From assembly GCF_021729845.1 (NCBI RefSeq), contig NZ_CP063399.1:62001-126000 (forward strand): a stretch of DNA of 64,000 bases. The letters run 5' to 3'. Made by a program: the position numbers and the translations under genes. The stretch's first letter is position 1. Every line of letters starts with the position of its first letter. Source of the DNA: Rhizobium sp. SL42 (GTDB taxonomy: Bacteria > Pseudomonadota > Alphaproteobacteria > Rhizobiales > Rhizobiaceae). Shown here piece by piece: positions 8,991 through 18,313 of this stretch. The notes below the pieces were generated by a model. It was not told the DNA's origin and did not search any database. It worked only from the letters and a program-made list of their open reading frames with translations.

Positions 8991-10232
8991 ATGCGCATTG
9001 CGATTCATACTCTCGGCACACGGGGCGACGTCCAGCCATACGTTGCATTGGCTAAGGGCCTGATGGCGCGTGGACATGAGGTCCAACTGGCAGCTCCCAT
9101 GCAGTTCACCGACTTGGCCGCCGCGTACGGTATTCCGTTCGCGGGCCTACCAGGCGAATTTCTGGCGCTGCTGGACACGCGGGAGGGCAAGGCCGCCGTT
9201 GCCGGCGGCACAGGCTTCAGCGCCGGTTTCAAGCTTCTTAAGCATGTTCGCCCCCTAATGAGAAGGCTTCTCGACGAGGAGTGGCGGGCCGTCCGCCGCT
9301 TCCAGCCTGACGTGTTGGTCTATCATCCGAAATCGTTCGGCTCGCCTGACATGGCCGCGGCGCTCGGTGTGCCGCATGTCCTTGCTTCCCCCGTTCCGGG
9401 TTTCACACCGACCGACGAATTTCCGAGTCCTATGCTTCCCTTCGAGTCGCTCGGACCATTCAACAAAATGAGCCACACCTTTGCCATCAACGGCGCGCGG
9501 CTGCTGTTCGCCAAGGACTTGAAGGCGTGGCGCGCAACCACGCTCGGCCTTCCTGGAAAGACTGCTCGCAAGTCGGCGGCAGGAACACTCTACGCCTACA
9601 GCCCCGCCGTGCTCCCGAAACCGAGCGACTGGGGTCCGGACGTGCTGGTCACCGGATATTGGTTCCTCGACCGCCCCGATTGGCAGCCGGACGAGGCGTT
9701 GGAATCTTTCTTGAGGGCTGGATCCCCACCTGTCTATCTCGGCTTCGGGAGCATGCCGGGGATCGATCCTGCGGCAATGACGGGCATGATCCTGGAGGCC
9801 CTCGAAATGACTGGCAAACGCGGCCTCCTGGCGGGCGGGGGCGGCGCGATCGGTAAAGTCGATGCGAGCCCACGTGCGTTGTTCCTGGCCAACGCGCCAC
9901 ACGATTGGTTGCTGCCACGGGCAAGTGCCGCCATCCACCACGGAGGAGCAGGAACGACTGCGGCGAGCCTTCGTGCAGGACTGCCCACGCAGATCGTCCC
10001 TTTCTTCGGCGACCAGCCCTTCTGGGGCAGGCGTGTAGCGGCTCTTGGCTCTGGACCCGCCCCACTCGATCTGAAGACGCTCAGCGCTGCCGGTCTGGCC
10101 AATGCGTTGGCAGCGATGGACGCGGCCACCATGCGCGAACGCGCAGCAGAGCTGGGAACCGCCCTGTCGGGCGATCGCGGTGTCGAGGCCGCAACTAAAT
10201 TCCTCGAACGACTGAGCTTCAAATCGAGTTGA
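8991..10232 (+). CDS. UGT-type glycosyltransferase
   Basis: 413 residues. The N-terminus MRIAIHTLGTRGDVQPYVAL and the C-terminal donor-site motif HHGGAGTTAASLRAGLP followed by FFGDQPFWG are typical of the GT1/GT28-like family that includes sterol 3-beta-glucosyltransferases and macrolide or rhamnolipid-type transferases. It probably moves a sugar from a nucleotide donor to a lipid or small hydrophobic acceptor; the acceptor cannot be deduced. It stands alone on the plus strand after trbI, separated by 237 bases in which I see no gene, so it is likely transcribed independently. Confidence 0.85.
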   Translation: MRIAIHTLGTRGDVQPYVALAKGLMARGHEVQLAAPMQFTDLAAAYGIPFAGLPGEFLALLDTREGKAAVAGGTGFSAGFKLLKHVRPLMRRLLDEEWRAVRRFQPDVLVYHPKSFGSPDMAAALGVPHVLASPVPGFTPTDEFPSPMLPFESLGPFNKMSHTFAINGARLLFAKDLKAWRATTLGLPGKTARKSAAGTLYAYSPAVLPKPSDWGPDVLVTGYWFLDRPDWQPDEALESFLRAGSPPVYLGFGSMPGIDPAAMTGMILEALEMTGKRGLLAGGGGAIGKVDASPRALFLANAPHDWLLPRASAAIHHGGAGTTAASLRAGLPTQIVPFFGDQPFWGRRVAALGSGPAPLDLKTLSAAGLANALAAMDAATMRERAAELGTALSGDRGVEAATKFLERLSFKSS

Positions 10233-10412
10233 GTGTGGGGTGTGTGGACGACGAGCCTCGCCCGCCAGGCCGGCAGGAAATCAATACCGCAGCGCGCGGC
10301 AGCACAGGGGCCGGTGGCGGTCTGTCCGCTCTTGGATACCGCTTCTCGAAAGCAGTCATCAGCGTGAGGTGCGTCGACGGCTCATTTGTGGCGGCAAGCG
10401 GTGACCAAATAG

Positions 10413-10886
10413 TCAGAGCCAGCGCCGAACCTCGGCCTTGTAGCGGCGGTAGTCGTCGCCGAACTTCGCTTCGAGATAGCGCTCCTCGCGGGCGATCACC
10501 TGCGACTGGATCGCGATCAGCACCAAAGGAAGCAAGGCGAAGGCGATCGGTCCGTCGAAGCCTATCGCAATGCCGGCATAGATGAGCGCCATGCCGAGAT
10601 ACATAGGATTGCGGGTCCACCGATAAGGGCCGGTCGTTGCGATGAGGCTCGTAGGCCGCGACGGCCGAACGTTGGTGCCCAGCCGCCGGAACATCCCTGC
10701 CGCCGAAAGCATCATTCCCGTGCCGGCAAAGAACAGCAGCGCGCCCGTCGCGAACAGCAAACGCCAGTCGATGCCGAAAGTGCGCAGGGCGACGAACCGC
10801 TCCGCCGCCAGCCCCAACAGCAGCGCTCCCAGATAGATCAGGGGCGGAGGGAAGCGCACACCCGCGCTGTCACTTTCAACGGCCAT
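10413..10886 (-). CDS. Isoprenylcysteine carboxyl methyltransferase-like membrane protein
   Basis: 157 residues with several hydrophobic segments and the ICMT/PEMT-like C-terminal signature: GPYRWTRNPMYLGM (SAM-binding loop) and EERYLEAKFGDDYRRYKAEVRRWL. Bacterial members are integral membrane methyltransferases of mostly unknown substrate. It lies downstream of the frameshifted ABM-like gene and the flavoprotein gene on the same strand, in what may be one TetR-controlled unit. The 180 bases between it and the UGT gene hold nothing recognisable. Confidence 0.8.
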   Translation of the reverse strand: MAVESDSAGVRFPPPLIYLGALLLGLAAERFVALRTFGIDWRLLFATGALLFFAGTGMMLSAAGMFRRLGTNVRPSRPTSLIATTGPYRWTRNPMYLGMALIYAGIAIGFDGPIAFALLPLVLIAIQSQVIAREERYLEAKFGDDYRRYKAEVRRWL

Positions 10887-10922
10887 ACTCTTCCCTCCTA
10901 TTTCTGCCGTGATCAGTCTCGG

Positions 10923-11302
10923 TCAGGCCTTGCAAAAGCCGGCGACGGCGAACTTTTGGAACAGGTGCGGTCTGGCTTCGACCGATGACGGATATGCTGG
11001 AAGTTTCGCGAGGAACTCGGGATCAGTGAAGGCGGCGCGGACCGCCTCGGTCGATTCCCACACCACATAGTTCAGGTACGTCGGGCTATCGCCGATCGCT
11101 CGATGCAGTTGCATGGAAATGAAGCCGGTGCCTTTGTTATGACCTCGGCAGCCGCCTTGAAAGCGTCCAGAAAGCCCGCTTCGTCGGCGGGATCACCGAC
11201 AGTGATGAGGTTGATGAGCACGAGAGGCGCGGCCGCGATGCCGAGTTGGCGGTCGAACGGAAATTTCTCGTCAAGAGGTATGAATGGTTTTGCGGCGGCC
11301 AT
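10923..11302 (-). pseudogene. Antibiotic biosynthesis monooxygenase (ABM) family protein, frameshifted
   Basis: A start at ATG 11302 with an AGGAGCG site reads MAAAKPFIPLDEKFPF...LDAFKAAAEVITK. A one-base shift near 11140 puts it out of frame, and the rest (GTGFISMQLHRAIGDSPTYLNYVVWES...RPHLFQKFAVAGF) continues in the neighbouring frame to a stop at 10923. The two halves together give a normal ABM-fold protein of about 125 residues, a family of small heme- or cofactor-independent oxygenases. One missing G after AAG would restore the frame, so this is either a recent mutation or a sequencing error. Confidence 0.75.
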
Positions 11303-11357
11303 GGTGGCGCTCCTGTCATTGTGAAATTGGAACTGACGTGATCGATGCTGCTTGTTT

Positions 11358-12251
11358 TCAACCCAGCATCGATTGCTGGGCAAAGATACCCGCCATCGCG
11401 CCTTGCCATGTTGCCGTGGTAACCGAGGGGATGCCGGGGTTGGCGAGGTCACCGGCGGCGTAGATGCCTGGCATGCTGGTTTCGCGGCGTTCGTCGGTCT
11501 TGAGGGCGATGCCGGTTGGCGTATTGACGGTGGCGAGGCCCAGGGATTCATGAAGGCTTGCGGACGGCTTGGTACGCGGATGCGCGAACAGGATGTCGAC
11601 TGCGACATCGGGGCCGGTATCGATCTTGATGGTGGCACCGTGGCTCCCATGACGTGCGATCCCGGTGATCCGTCCATCAACGACAGGTACCTGACGGCCC
11701 GTCAGATCGGCCCGCATGTCGGGTGTGATGTCGTGGCCGTCAGCGAAGACCGTCAAATTGTCGGTCCAATCGTGAAACAGCCTGACCTGATTCATCGACT
11801 GCGGGCTAGACCAGACGAGGCCCCAATGCTGGTCAGCAACTTCGAAGCCGTCGCAATAGGGGCATGGAATAACGGATGTGCCCCAGTTTTCGGCAAAACC
11901 CGGAACCTCAGGCATTTGGTCAACAACGCCATAGCTCAGGATCAGGCGGCGCGCGCTAAGGGTTTCACCATCGCTGGTAAGGACGGAGAAATTGTCGATG
12001 GTACCGGAGATACTGTCGGCGCGGGCATTGACCATCCTTATAGCAGGGTAGCGCGCGAGTTGCTGCCGCGCCGCGGCCAGAATTTCGGACGGTCGTTTGT
12101 CATCGTGGCCGAGCACACCGTGAGAGCGGCCAGCGAATCGATTGCGCTGAAGGCCGGTATCGAGAACGATGACATTGCGGCGGGCACGGCCATGCTGCAG
12201 AGCGGCGGCGAGGCCAGCAAAGCTTCCGCCGATGATGATGACGTGATCCAT
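11358..12251 (-). CDS. Thioredoxin-reductase-like FAD/NAD(P) oxidoreductase
   Basis: 297 residues. The N-terminal FAD motif is DHVIIIGGSFAGLAAAL, a redox CxxC lies in SVIPCPYCDGFE near residue 135, and the C-terminal FAD motif is GIYAAGDLANPG. The size and single two-domain core match low-molecular-weight thioredoxin-reductase-like flavoproteins. The physiological partner is unknown. It is divergent from the TetR gene at 12469 and upstream of the ABM and methyltransferase genes, so it is probably induced by whatever ligand that TetR protein senses. Confidence 0.85.
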   Translation of the reverse strand: MDHVIIIGGSFAGLAAALQHGRARRNVIVLDTGLQRNRFAGRSHGVLGHDDKRPSEILAAARQQLARYPAIRMVNARADSISGTIDNFSVLTSDGETLSARRLILSYGVVDQMPEVPGFAENWGTSVIPCPYCDGFEVADQHWGLVWSSPQSMNQVRLFHDWTDNLTVFADGHDITPDMRADLTGRQVPVVDGRITGIARHGSHGATIKIDTGPDVAVDILFAHPRTKPSASLHESLGLATVNTPTGIALKTDERRETSMPGIYAAGDLANPGIPSVTTATWQGAMAGIFAQQSMLG

Positions 12252-12367
12252 TGTGTTGGGCTCCGTGTTGCGGATAGAGGGGCTGGATTGGATCTTGCGG
12301 CGGCCTCAGCAGGAGGGACTCCAATGGCGGAAAGCGAGGCCAGCTTCAGCAGTGTTCGTCGGTGCAT
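12252..12367 (-). pseudogene. Orphan Tat-type leader remnant upstream of the flavoprotein gene
   Basis: ATG 12367 opens a frame beginning MHRRTLLKLASLSAIGVPPA, a twin-arginine-like signal sequence, but the frame then runs out of register across the flavoprotein start at 12251 with no mature domain. It may be the leftover 5' end of an exported protein deleted from the operon. It lies downstream of the putative TetR operator and so would be in the leader of the flavoprotein transcript. A chance reading frame is the alternative. Confidence 0.35.
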
Positions 12368-12411
12368 GGGACCCTCGTGGCTCAGGTCGCGGAATTTGAC
12401 TTGCATGTTTC

Positions 12412-12429
12412 AGATACTGAATGGTATCT
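12412..12429. promoter_or_regulatory. Putative TetR operator between divergent genes
   Basis: AGATAC-TGAATG-GTATCT is a perfect 6-bp inverted repeat with a 6-bp spacer, 40 bases before the TetR start and about 160 before the flavoprotein start. A further GATACTG half-site-like string follows at about 12444. TetR/AcrR repressors commonly bind such dyads in their own divergent promoter region. Confidence 0.5.
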
Positions 12430-12468
12430 TAAAGATAAATAACGATACTGTCAAGGATCGCAATAGCC

Positions 12469-13116
12469 ATGAATGAAAATGTACAAAACCGACGCGGCCG
12501 GCCCGCCAACGAGGCGCTTGGCCAAACGATCGTCGATGCCGCGTGCGAACTGTTTGAGGAACTAGGATTTCATGCGGCGACGTTGGATAAGGTCGCCCAG
12601 CGGGCGAAGATATCCAAGCTCAGCATCTACAAGCACTTCGAGAACAAGGAGGCGCTGTTTGGCGCGGCCTTTGCGGCCCGCTGCCAGCAGTTAGTGCCGC
12701 AGAAACTCTTTGAAGGCGTTGATGGTTCAGCCGAAGATCAACTCATGGCGGCGGGATCGTCACTGCTTCACACGCTTTTGCGCCCGGAGGTCCGCAATGT
12801 CGAAGCCATGGTCATGGCCGATACGCCAAACCAGAAGTCGTTGAGCAAGCTCCATTACGAAGCAGGCCCTGGGCATATCATTGCGCAAATCGAGGGTCTG
12901 TTGCGTCAGTTGCATGCAAAGGCGCTTCTGAACGTGCCCGATCCTCTCCAGTCCGCCCGCTTGTTCGGTGCGCTTTTCAAGGGCTCAGATCTTTTGATTA
13001 TCGCACGCTTCGACGAGGCGAAAGGTTCGGACGACAACGAGATCGAATCCTATTGCCGCTCGGCCGTCGCCATGTTCATCGCCGCGCACCGCGGCAACGA
13101 CCACGCGGGCGGATAG
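12469..13116 (+). CDS. TetR/AcrR-family transcriptional regulator
   Basis: 215 residues. The N-terminal HTH reads IVDAACELFEELGFHAATLD...KISKLSIYKHFENKEALFGA, the TetR_N signature; the C-terminal region resembles the AefR-like TetR ligand-binding domain. It is divergently transcribed from the thioredoxin-reductase-like gene, with an inverted repeat between them, so autorepression and repression of that operon are likely. The ligand is unknown. The 297 bases downstream (13117-13413) show no convincing gene. Confidence 0.88.
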   Translation: MNENVQNRRGRPANEALGQTIVDAACELFEELGFHAATLDKVAQRAKISKLSIYKHFENKEALFGAAFAARCQQLVPQKLFEGVDGSAEDQLMAAGSSLLHTLLRPEVRNVEAMVMADTPNQKSLSKLHYEAGPGHIIAQIEGLLRQLHAKALLNVPDPLQSARLFGALFKGSDLLIIARFDEAKGSDDNEIESYCRSAVAMFIAAHRGNDHAGG

Positions 13117-13413
13117 TCTGGACGAGGCCGCGAAGAAACCGTCCGCTTTCGGGAAGGTACAACGGTGGTCTGAATGGCGGAAAGGAGGGCGCACGGCGGA
13201 AACTGTTTCCGCAATGGGGCCGTGAGCGGACTGTCTGAAGTTGAGGTGCCGCAAGCCGGAGCCGACATTCAAAAGTCTGGCGGCTTGGTCGAACTCGGCC
13301 CAAAGCTGGCAGAATGGTTCTTCGTCGTCATGGTTGAGCTCGCCCCTCCAGACTCTGGAAGTCAGACCACACCACCACTGTTCAGCAATTTCTGCGTTTC
13401 AGGAGGAGTCGGT

Positions 13414-14544
13414 TCACCGTAAATCTCCGGCCGAAGCCGCAATCGTCGTCCAGAGGTGATATAGTGAGCTAGCCGGGATAGTGCGGGCCGTCGGCACCTC
13501 GTTGAGGTCGAGACAGTCGTGCCAGCAGCCGTGTGGCACTCCCGTCATATAAGCAGCGAGGATTGCGGAGGCGACGTCGTCCGCCTCTGTCCGATATCCC
13601 GGAAAGCCAAATCGCTCATAGAGCGCCATGAAAGCCTTGAGCATCTCCACCTGCGGCCATAGGCGCCGTGACGGGCTGATCGCCTTATCTCCCGAAACGG
13701 TATCGACCAGGAAAATCGAGCCGTCCATGCGCCCGACCGCCAGCGCGGTGTAAAACAGGTCCAAGCATATATTGATGTTATCGCTGCGAGCGAGACTATC
13801 GTGACGGGTCGTCAACCAGACCCACTCGCACATGTGGCCTGGCTCCAGCCGATCGGATCCGTATCGGTCGGCAAGTTCCCATTGGGGGCCAAAAAACTCG
13901 TGAAGCGGCCCCTTTGGTCCGACGAAAAAATGCGAGCGCAAGAGTGCGAAAGCCTTGCCTTCCGACCTCATATGCTTGGAGGTCCGGGTGTTCTCGCACA
14001 AGGCCAATGTGGCTTCGAGGTAATGCATGTGCGGGTTCTGGCGGCGAGGAAGCGTGCCATCGCTGTCTTCGGCCCAGCCGCCAAAGGGGTCTGTCAGGGT
14101 CCGGTCGACCGCCAGGATCGTCTGGTCGATCTGGTGTCGGTAGACGTCCTTGCCGGTCGCCGTCAGCAGCCATGAGAGCGCGAGCAGCACACAGGCATTG
14201 TCGTAGAGATCGCGAACAGGATCGGTAATGAGCTCGGTATGGCGGTTGAAGCTTCTCGCATAGCCACCGCGCTTCCCGCTGACCCAGGCGACGCGGTGCA
14301 GGTTGGCGAAGGCACGTTCTGCCATGGCGAGCGATGCTGAGGGGGCGACACCGAGATGGGCGGCATGGGCGTGAACATAGATCTGACGGGCCACCGTTCG
14401 GGTCCGCACCTCACCTGCTTCCTGCGGCGACCCATCCAGTTCCAGGTATTCGACAAATTGGCCGCAGGTCTCGTCGAAGCCGGATTTGCTCCAGGTGGGC
14501 AAAATTTCCTCGAGGAAGACGCGTTTCAGTTGCTGGACGCTCAT
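13414..14544 (-). CDS. AGE-family (N-acylglucosamine 2-epimerase-like) sugar isomerase
   Basis: 376 residues from ATG 14544. It has the (alpha/alpha)6-barrel motifs of AGE enzymes: RQNPHMHYLEATLAL, EPGHMCEWVWL and RLWPQVEMLKAF, which hold the catalytic histidines and glutamate. Members epimerise or isomerise sugars at C2 (GlcNAc/ManNAc, mannose/fructose, cellobiose or mannobiose). It is third in a minus-strand operon after a GT4-containing protein and a GH130 enzyme, 40 bases beyond the GH130 stop. GH130 enzymes act on beta-mannosides, so a mannose or mannobiose substrate is a reasonable inference. Confidence 0.82.
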   Translation of the reverse strand: MSVQQLKRVFLEEILPTWSKSGFDETCGQFVEYLELDGSPQEAGEVRTRTVARQIYVHAHAAHLGVAPSASLAMAERAFANLHRVAWVSGKRGGYARSFNRHTELITDPVRDLYDNACVLLALSWLLTATGKDVYRHQIDQTILAVDRTLTDPFGGWAEDSDGTLPRRQNPHMHYLEATLALCENTRTSKHMRSEGKAFALLRSHFFVGPKGPLHEFFGPQWELADRYGSDRLEPGHMCEWVWLTTRHDSLARSDNINICLDLFYTALAVGRMDGSIFLVDTVSGDKAISPSRRLWPQVEMLKAFMALYERFGFPGYRTEADDVASAILAAYMTGVPHGCWHDCLDLNEVPTARTIPASSLYHLWTTIAASAGDLR

Positions 14545-14584
14545 GGACGATCGCCTGGTGGGGCGGACGACCCACTGTCCGCAT

Positions 14585-15940
14585 TCACAAGGCTGCCCCG
14601 GTGGGATGCATCGTTTCCAGAAGCCTGCTGATCTTGATCGTGGTGAAGTTGGAATAGGTATCCGAGACGGCATATGGCAGCGCAATCAGATCGCCATGCC
14701 GCATGGCACCGCAGGAATATACGACATTCGGCACATAGCCCTCGCGCTCCGTCGGTTCGGGCTGCAGCAGCGGCTCTACCGTCCGCGACAGGATGATGCT
14801 CGGGTCGTGCTTGTCGAGCAGCGTCACCCCGATTGCATAGCGCCGCATCGGTCCCACGCCATGGGTAAACAGCAACCATCCCTCGTCAATTTCAACAGGG
14901 GAGCCGCAATTGCCGATCTGGACGAACTGCCAGGCGAATTCCGGCTTCATCAGCAAACGTCCTTCATCCCATTGATGCAGGTCGTCGGAATAGAGCAGAA
15001 AGAGGTTTTCGCTGTCCTGCCGGGCGATCATTGCGTAGCGGCCATCGATGCGCCGGGGAAAGAGCGCCATGCCCTTGTTGCGGGCGGCGGGTCCCCGCAG
15101 CGGCGTCAGGGTGAAGTTCAGGAAGTCGGTGGTCTCCAGAACCTCCGAGCGGATGGATGAGCCGCTATAGGCGGTATAGGTCGCGAAGTAGATCGTCTTG
15201 CCTTCGTCCTCGAAGGCGACGAAACGGGCATCTTCGATGCCGTTCGACTGCGCCTCGGTCACCGGAAAGATGACCCGCTCGCTAAGATCACTTTCCTCCT
15301 TGAAACTGAGTCCGATGCAACCGGCGGGCGCCAGGCCGTCGCTCGCATGGATGTCCGGCAGACCTGCCAGTTGCGTCGGCGCATCGATGGTGACGGCCCC
15401 CTCCGCGTCGATCACGCCGGCGCGGAAGGTGAGCGAGGAGATATGTCCCTCGCCCACAGCCCGCAGACTAATGATCAGCCGGCGGCTCCCATCTGCAACG
15501 CCGGACTGATCCGGATGCGGCACGATGCTCGGATTGAACAGAGCGGCGGACTCGAACGAATATTCGTTCATGAAATAGGCCCCGACCAGTTGCCTCTGCT
15601 GCTGACTGAACTGTTGATGATGGAGGAAGGCATCCTCCATCGCGTCCGCCCGCAGCTCGAACTGTCGCAACAGGTTCCGATGCCGGCCGTCGAAATTGGC
15701 GAGAATGTCGCGCAACTGGTTGGCGGTCGAAGTCGGGTCCAAGGACAGCACGCGATCGACGATTTCGTTGGCCCTGGTCTTGTCGCGCGGATTGAGATGC
15801 CGCGGTTCGGTGGATGGCTTGAACGGGCGCACGATGACCCGTGTCGGATCCGGTCTCAGATAGAGGGCCTGCCGATTGAGGAGGCTCGAGTGGGGCAAAT
15901 TTGATCTTTCTGAATGTTCGCTGTGAATGGCGCGGCTCAT
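14585..15940 (-). CDS. GH130-family beta-mannoside phosphorylase/hydrolase-like enzyme
   Basis: 451 residues from ATG 15940, which overlaps the upstream gene stop (ATGA). Five-bladed-propeller motifs of GH130 are visible: NPSIVPHPDQ, GIEDARFV (with the conserved Glu-Asp-Ala-Arg), TAYSG, KGMALFPRRIDGRYAMIARQD and GWLLFTHGVGPMRRYAIG. GH130 contains 1,2- and 1,4-beta-mannoside phosphorylases and hydrolases. The subgroup, and so phosphorylase versus hydrolase, cannot be set by eye. It has an N-terminal extension of about 100 residues rich in charged helices. It is coupled to the GT4 gene, which suggests the same oligosaccharide is made and processed by this operon. Confidence 0.85.
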   Translation of the reverse strand: MSRAIHSEHSERSNLPHSSLLNRQALYLRPDPTRVIVRPFKPSTEPRHLNPRDKTRANEIVDRVLSLDPTSTANQLRDILANFDGRHRNLLRQFELRADAMEDAFLHHQQFSQQQRQLVGAYFMNEYSFESAALFNPSIVPHPDQSGVADGSRRLIISLRAVGEGHISSLTFRAGVIDAEGAVTIDAPTQLAGLPDIHASDGLAPAGCIGLSFKEESDLSERVIFPVTEAQSNGIEDARFVAFEDEGKTIYFATYTAYSGSSIRSEVLETTDFLNFTLTPLRGPAARNKGMALFPRRIDGRYAMIARQDSENLFLLYSDDLHQWDEGRLLMKPEFAWQFVQIGNCGSPVEIDEGWLLFTHGVGPMRRYAIGVTLLDKHDPSIILSRTVEPLLQPEPTEREGYVPNVVYSCGAMRHGDLIALPYAVSDTYSNFTTIKISRLLETMHPTGAAL

Positions 15941-18216
15941 GACAATTGCCTGGCGCCGACCCTCGGCATGACCGGCCGCAGCATCTGGTTGGCGCGACCG
16001 AGCTCGACGCAGGAGATCAGGTAGCAGAGCACGGATTCGGCACCCCGGTTCTCGTTGGGGCGGTCCACATGCAGGCCGTCGCGGCAACTGCCCGTCTCCG
16101 GGTCAACGAGGGAAATGCCGTGATCATTGCTGCCCGTGAACCAGTCGAAGGCCCTGTGCGCGGCCTCGATCCAGCTCCTGTCCGAGGTCGCTTCGTAGGC
16201 CGCAAGGCAGGCGGCCACGGTTGCCGTCGCCTCGACTGGCTGTTGGTCGAAAGGCTTGGGCGGCTGCCTGACCTCGAAGAAGCCATCGGTGCCAATGGGG
16301 CGAAAATGACCTTTCTCGCCCGTCTGCTGGGTCATCAGCCATTCAAGCGTCGCAACACCTGTCTCGACGAAAGCCGGCACCTTGGTCGACAGGCCCGTCA
16401 TGATCAAGGCCTGGCTCAGCCGCGCATTTTCATAGGACAGTCCCTCTTCGAACCAGTGGCGGCCGCCCACCGACACACGACGCTCCAGGTCCATCAGGTT
16501 TTCAGCATGCCGTATGCGCAGCATGCGAGCGTGGGGGTCTTGAGGATTGGCCGCGCAATAATCGTTGAGGCCGAGAAGCGTGAAGGCCCAGGCGCGCGGG
16601 GAACGGAAGTCGAGCGTGACGGACATCGCCCGGGCAAAGAGGGCACTCGCCCATCGGCGACGCGGCCCATCAGTATCGGACAGGGCGCAGGCCCCGAGCG
16701 CCCAGAGGGTTCGCCCGTGGCTATCTTCGGAGCCCTTCACTTCGAGCCAACGGCGGTCGTAGCTCATGAAGTTTCGGAAACGGCCAGTATCGGGGTTCCA
16801 GGCGTGTTCGACGAAGGCCGCGAAGGAGGCTGTCACCCTGTCCGCTATGCCCGTCTCGCCGTTGGCCGAAAGGAGCGAGGACAGAAGCAGGGCTCGCGCA
16901 TTGTCGTCGACGCAATAACCATGTGACCTGTCCGGCACCGAGAACACCGCATGCTGGATGATGCCCGTGTCGTCGCACATCGTGTGTAGATGGCCCAGCT
17001 TCAAAGCCGTCTGCTGCGGCGGGCGCTTGATCCGCAACGAGATGAGATCGCTGACGAGTTTCGGCCGATAGGCGGTGCGCGCCTTCGCCATGCTGTCGAG
17101 ATAGAGCGAGGCGACATGCGACCAGATCATCGCGCGACCGGCTTCGTAGGCCCCCTTGCGCATCGCCATCCGGCCCTTGTCATCGCCGAGCAAGGTAGCG
17201 ATTGCCTTCGCCGTCGCCAGCGCATCCCCAAAAGGAACTAACACACCGCGACCGTCGCCCAAGAGATCGCAAGCGTGCCAATAGGGCGTGGAAACCACAG
17301 CACTGCCCATTCCAAAACTGTAGGAGAGCGTTCCCGAGGTCATCTGCGCCTCGTCCAGATAGGGCGTCACATAGACGTCGCACATGGCAATGAAGTCGAG
17401 AAGCGTCGGCAGATCGACGAAACGATTGAGAAACTGCACCGCATGATCGACGCCCAGCCGCTCGGTGCGTTGGCGCAGACTGTCGCGATAGGCCTCGCGC
17501 TGTTGGCGCAGAAGCGTCGGATGGGTCGCGCCGAGCACTATATACAGGGCATCGGGGTTCTGCTTCAGAATCGACGGCATGGCGTCGATGACAACCTCGA
17601 TACCCTTGTTGGGGGATAGAAGACCGAAGGTCAATATGACCGGCCGGCCGGCGCAACCACGTCCGATCTTGGCGAGGTCCGGATCGTGAAAGGGCCTGTC
17701 GGGTATGCCATGGGCGATGACGTCGATCTTCTGGGGCGCGACGCCATAGATTTCCGCGAGCAGCGTCCGTCCCTTTTCCGCCATGACGACGACGCGGCTG
17801 GAATGGGCCGCGACTTTCTGCAACACGCGGTGTTGAGACGGCGTCGGTTCGGCAAGGATGGTATGGCAGGTGGTAACCAGCGGAATTTTAAGGCTTTCCA
17901 GAAGCGTGAGGATGTGTTCGCCATCCGGACCGCCGAAGATGCCGAATTCGTGCTGCAGTGAAACCACATCGAACCGTCTTTCGTTCAGAACCCGCGCAGC
18001 CGTCACATAGTCTTCGACTTCCTCCTCACGGATCTCGAAGATCACATCGCCAGGATAGGCGTAACTCTGCTTGGCATCCGTGACGGCGACGATGCTCGTC
18101 TGGACGGGCTCGACCGAGTCGAGCAGCGCCTGGGAGAGATCGCCGGTAAAGGTTGCTATGCCGCATTGCCGGGGAAGAGAATTGCCGATGAAGGCGATCC
18201 GTGTCGGTCTGCTCAT
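15937..18216 (-). CDS. Bimodular GT4 glycosyltransferase with C-terminal alpha/alpha-barrel-like domain
   Basis: 759 residues from ATG 18216 with GGAGGGA eight bases upstream. Residues about 1-390 form a GT4/GT-B glycosyltransferase: RIAFIGNSLPRQCGIATFTGDL at the N-terminus, then TFGLLSPNKGIEVVIDAMP, and SGTLSYSFGMGSAVVSTPYWHACDLL at the donor site. Residues about 410-759 are a second, helical module (ARALLLSSLL, WALGACALSD, RNFMSYDRRW, FDWFTGSNDHGISLVDPETGSC) resembling (alpha/alpha)6 carbohydrate-active proteins. It is the first gene of the operon with GH130 and AGE. The product is unknown; a beta-mannan-like or storage/osmolyte glycan is an inference from its partners. Confidence 0.82.
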   Translation of the reverse strand: MSRPTRIAFIGNSLPRQCGIATFTGDLSQALLDSVEPVQTSIVAVTDAKQSYAYPGDVIFEIREEEVEDYVTAARVLNERRFDVVSLQHEFGIFGGPDGEHILTLLESLKIPLVTTCHTILAEPTPSQHRVLQKVAAHSSRVVVMAEKGRTLLAEIYGVAPQKIDVIAHGIPDRPFHDPDLAKIGRGCAGRPVILTFGLLSPNKGIEVVIDAMPSILKQNPDALYIVLGATHPTLLRQQREAYRDSLRQRTERLGVDHAVQFLNRFVDLPTLLDFIAMCDVYVTPYLDEAQMTSGTLSYSFGMGSAVVSTPYWHACDLLGDGRGVLVPFGDALATAKAIATLLGDDKGRMAMRKGAYEAGRAMIWSHVASLYLDSMAKARTAYRPKLVSDLISLRIKRPPQQTALKLGHLHTMCDDTGIIQHAVFSVPDRSHGYCVDDNARALLLSSLLSANGETGIADRVTASFAAFVEHAWNPDTGRFRNFMSYDRRWLEVKGSEDSHGRTLWALGACALSDTDGPRRRWASALFARAMSVTLDFRSPRAWAFTLLGLNDYCAANPQDPHARMLRIRHAENLMDLERRVSVGGRHWFEEGLSYENARLSQALIMTGLSTKVPAFVETGVATLEWLMTQQTGEKGHFRPIGTDGFFEVRQPPKPFDQQPVEATATVAACLAAYEATSDRSWIEAAHRAFDWFTGSNDHGISLVDPETGSCRDGLHVDRPNENRGAESVLCYLISCVELGRANQMLRPVMPRVGARQLS

Positions 18217-18313
18217 CTGCGTTCCCTCCAGAACATGGTGGCGAGGTCTCGCCAAAAAAGCCAGTGACGCACAGCGCGACCGCATGGTGGATGCACCCGC
18301 CTCGGCATCGGGT

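Noticed and set aside
11352..12476. Plus-strand frame of 374 codons
   Set aside because: It is a shadow of the thioredoxin-reductase-like gene, whose FAD and CxxC motifs are on the minus strand.
13117..13413. Short frames between TetR and AGE genes
   Set aside because: No ribosome sites, recognisable motifs or agreement between strands; treated as intergenic.
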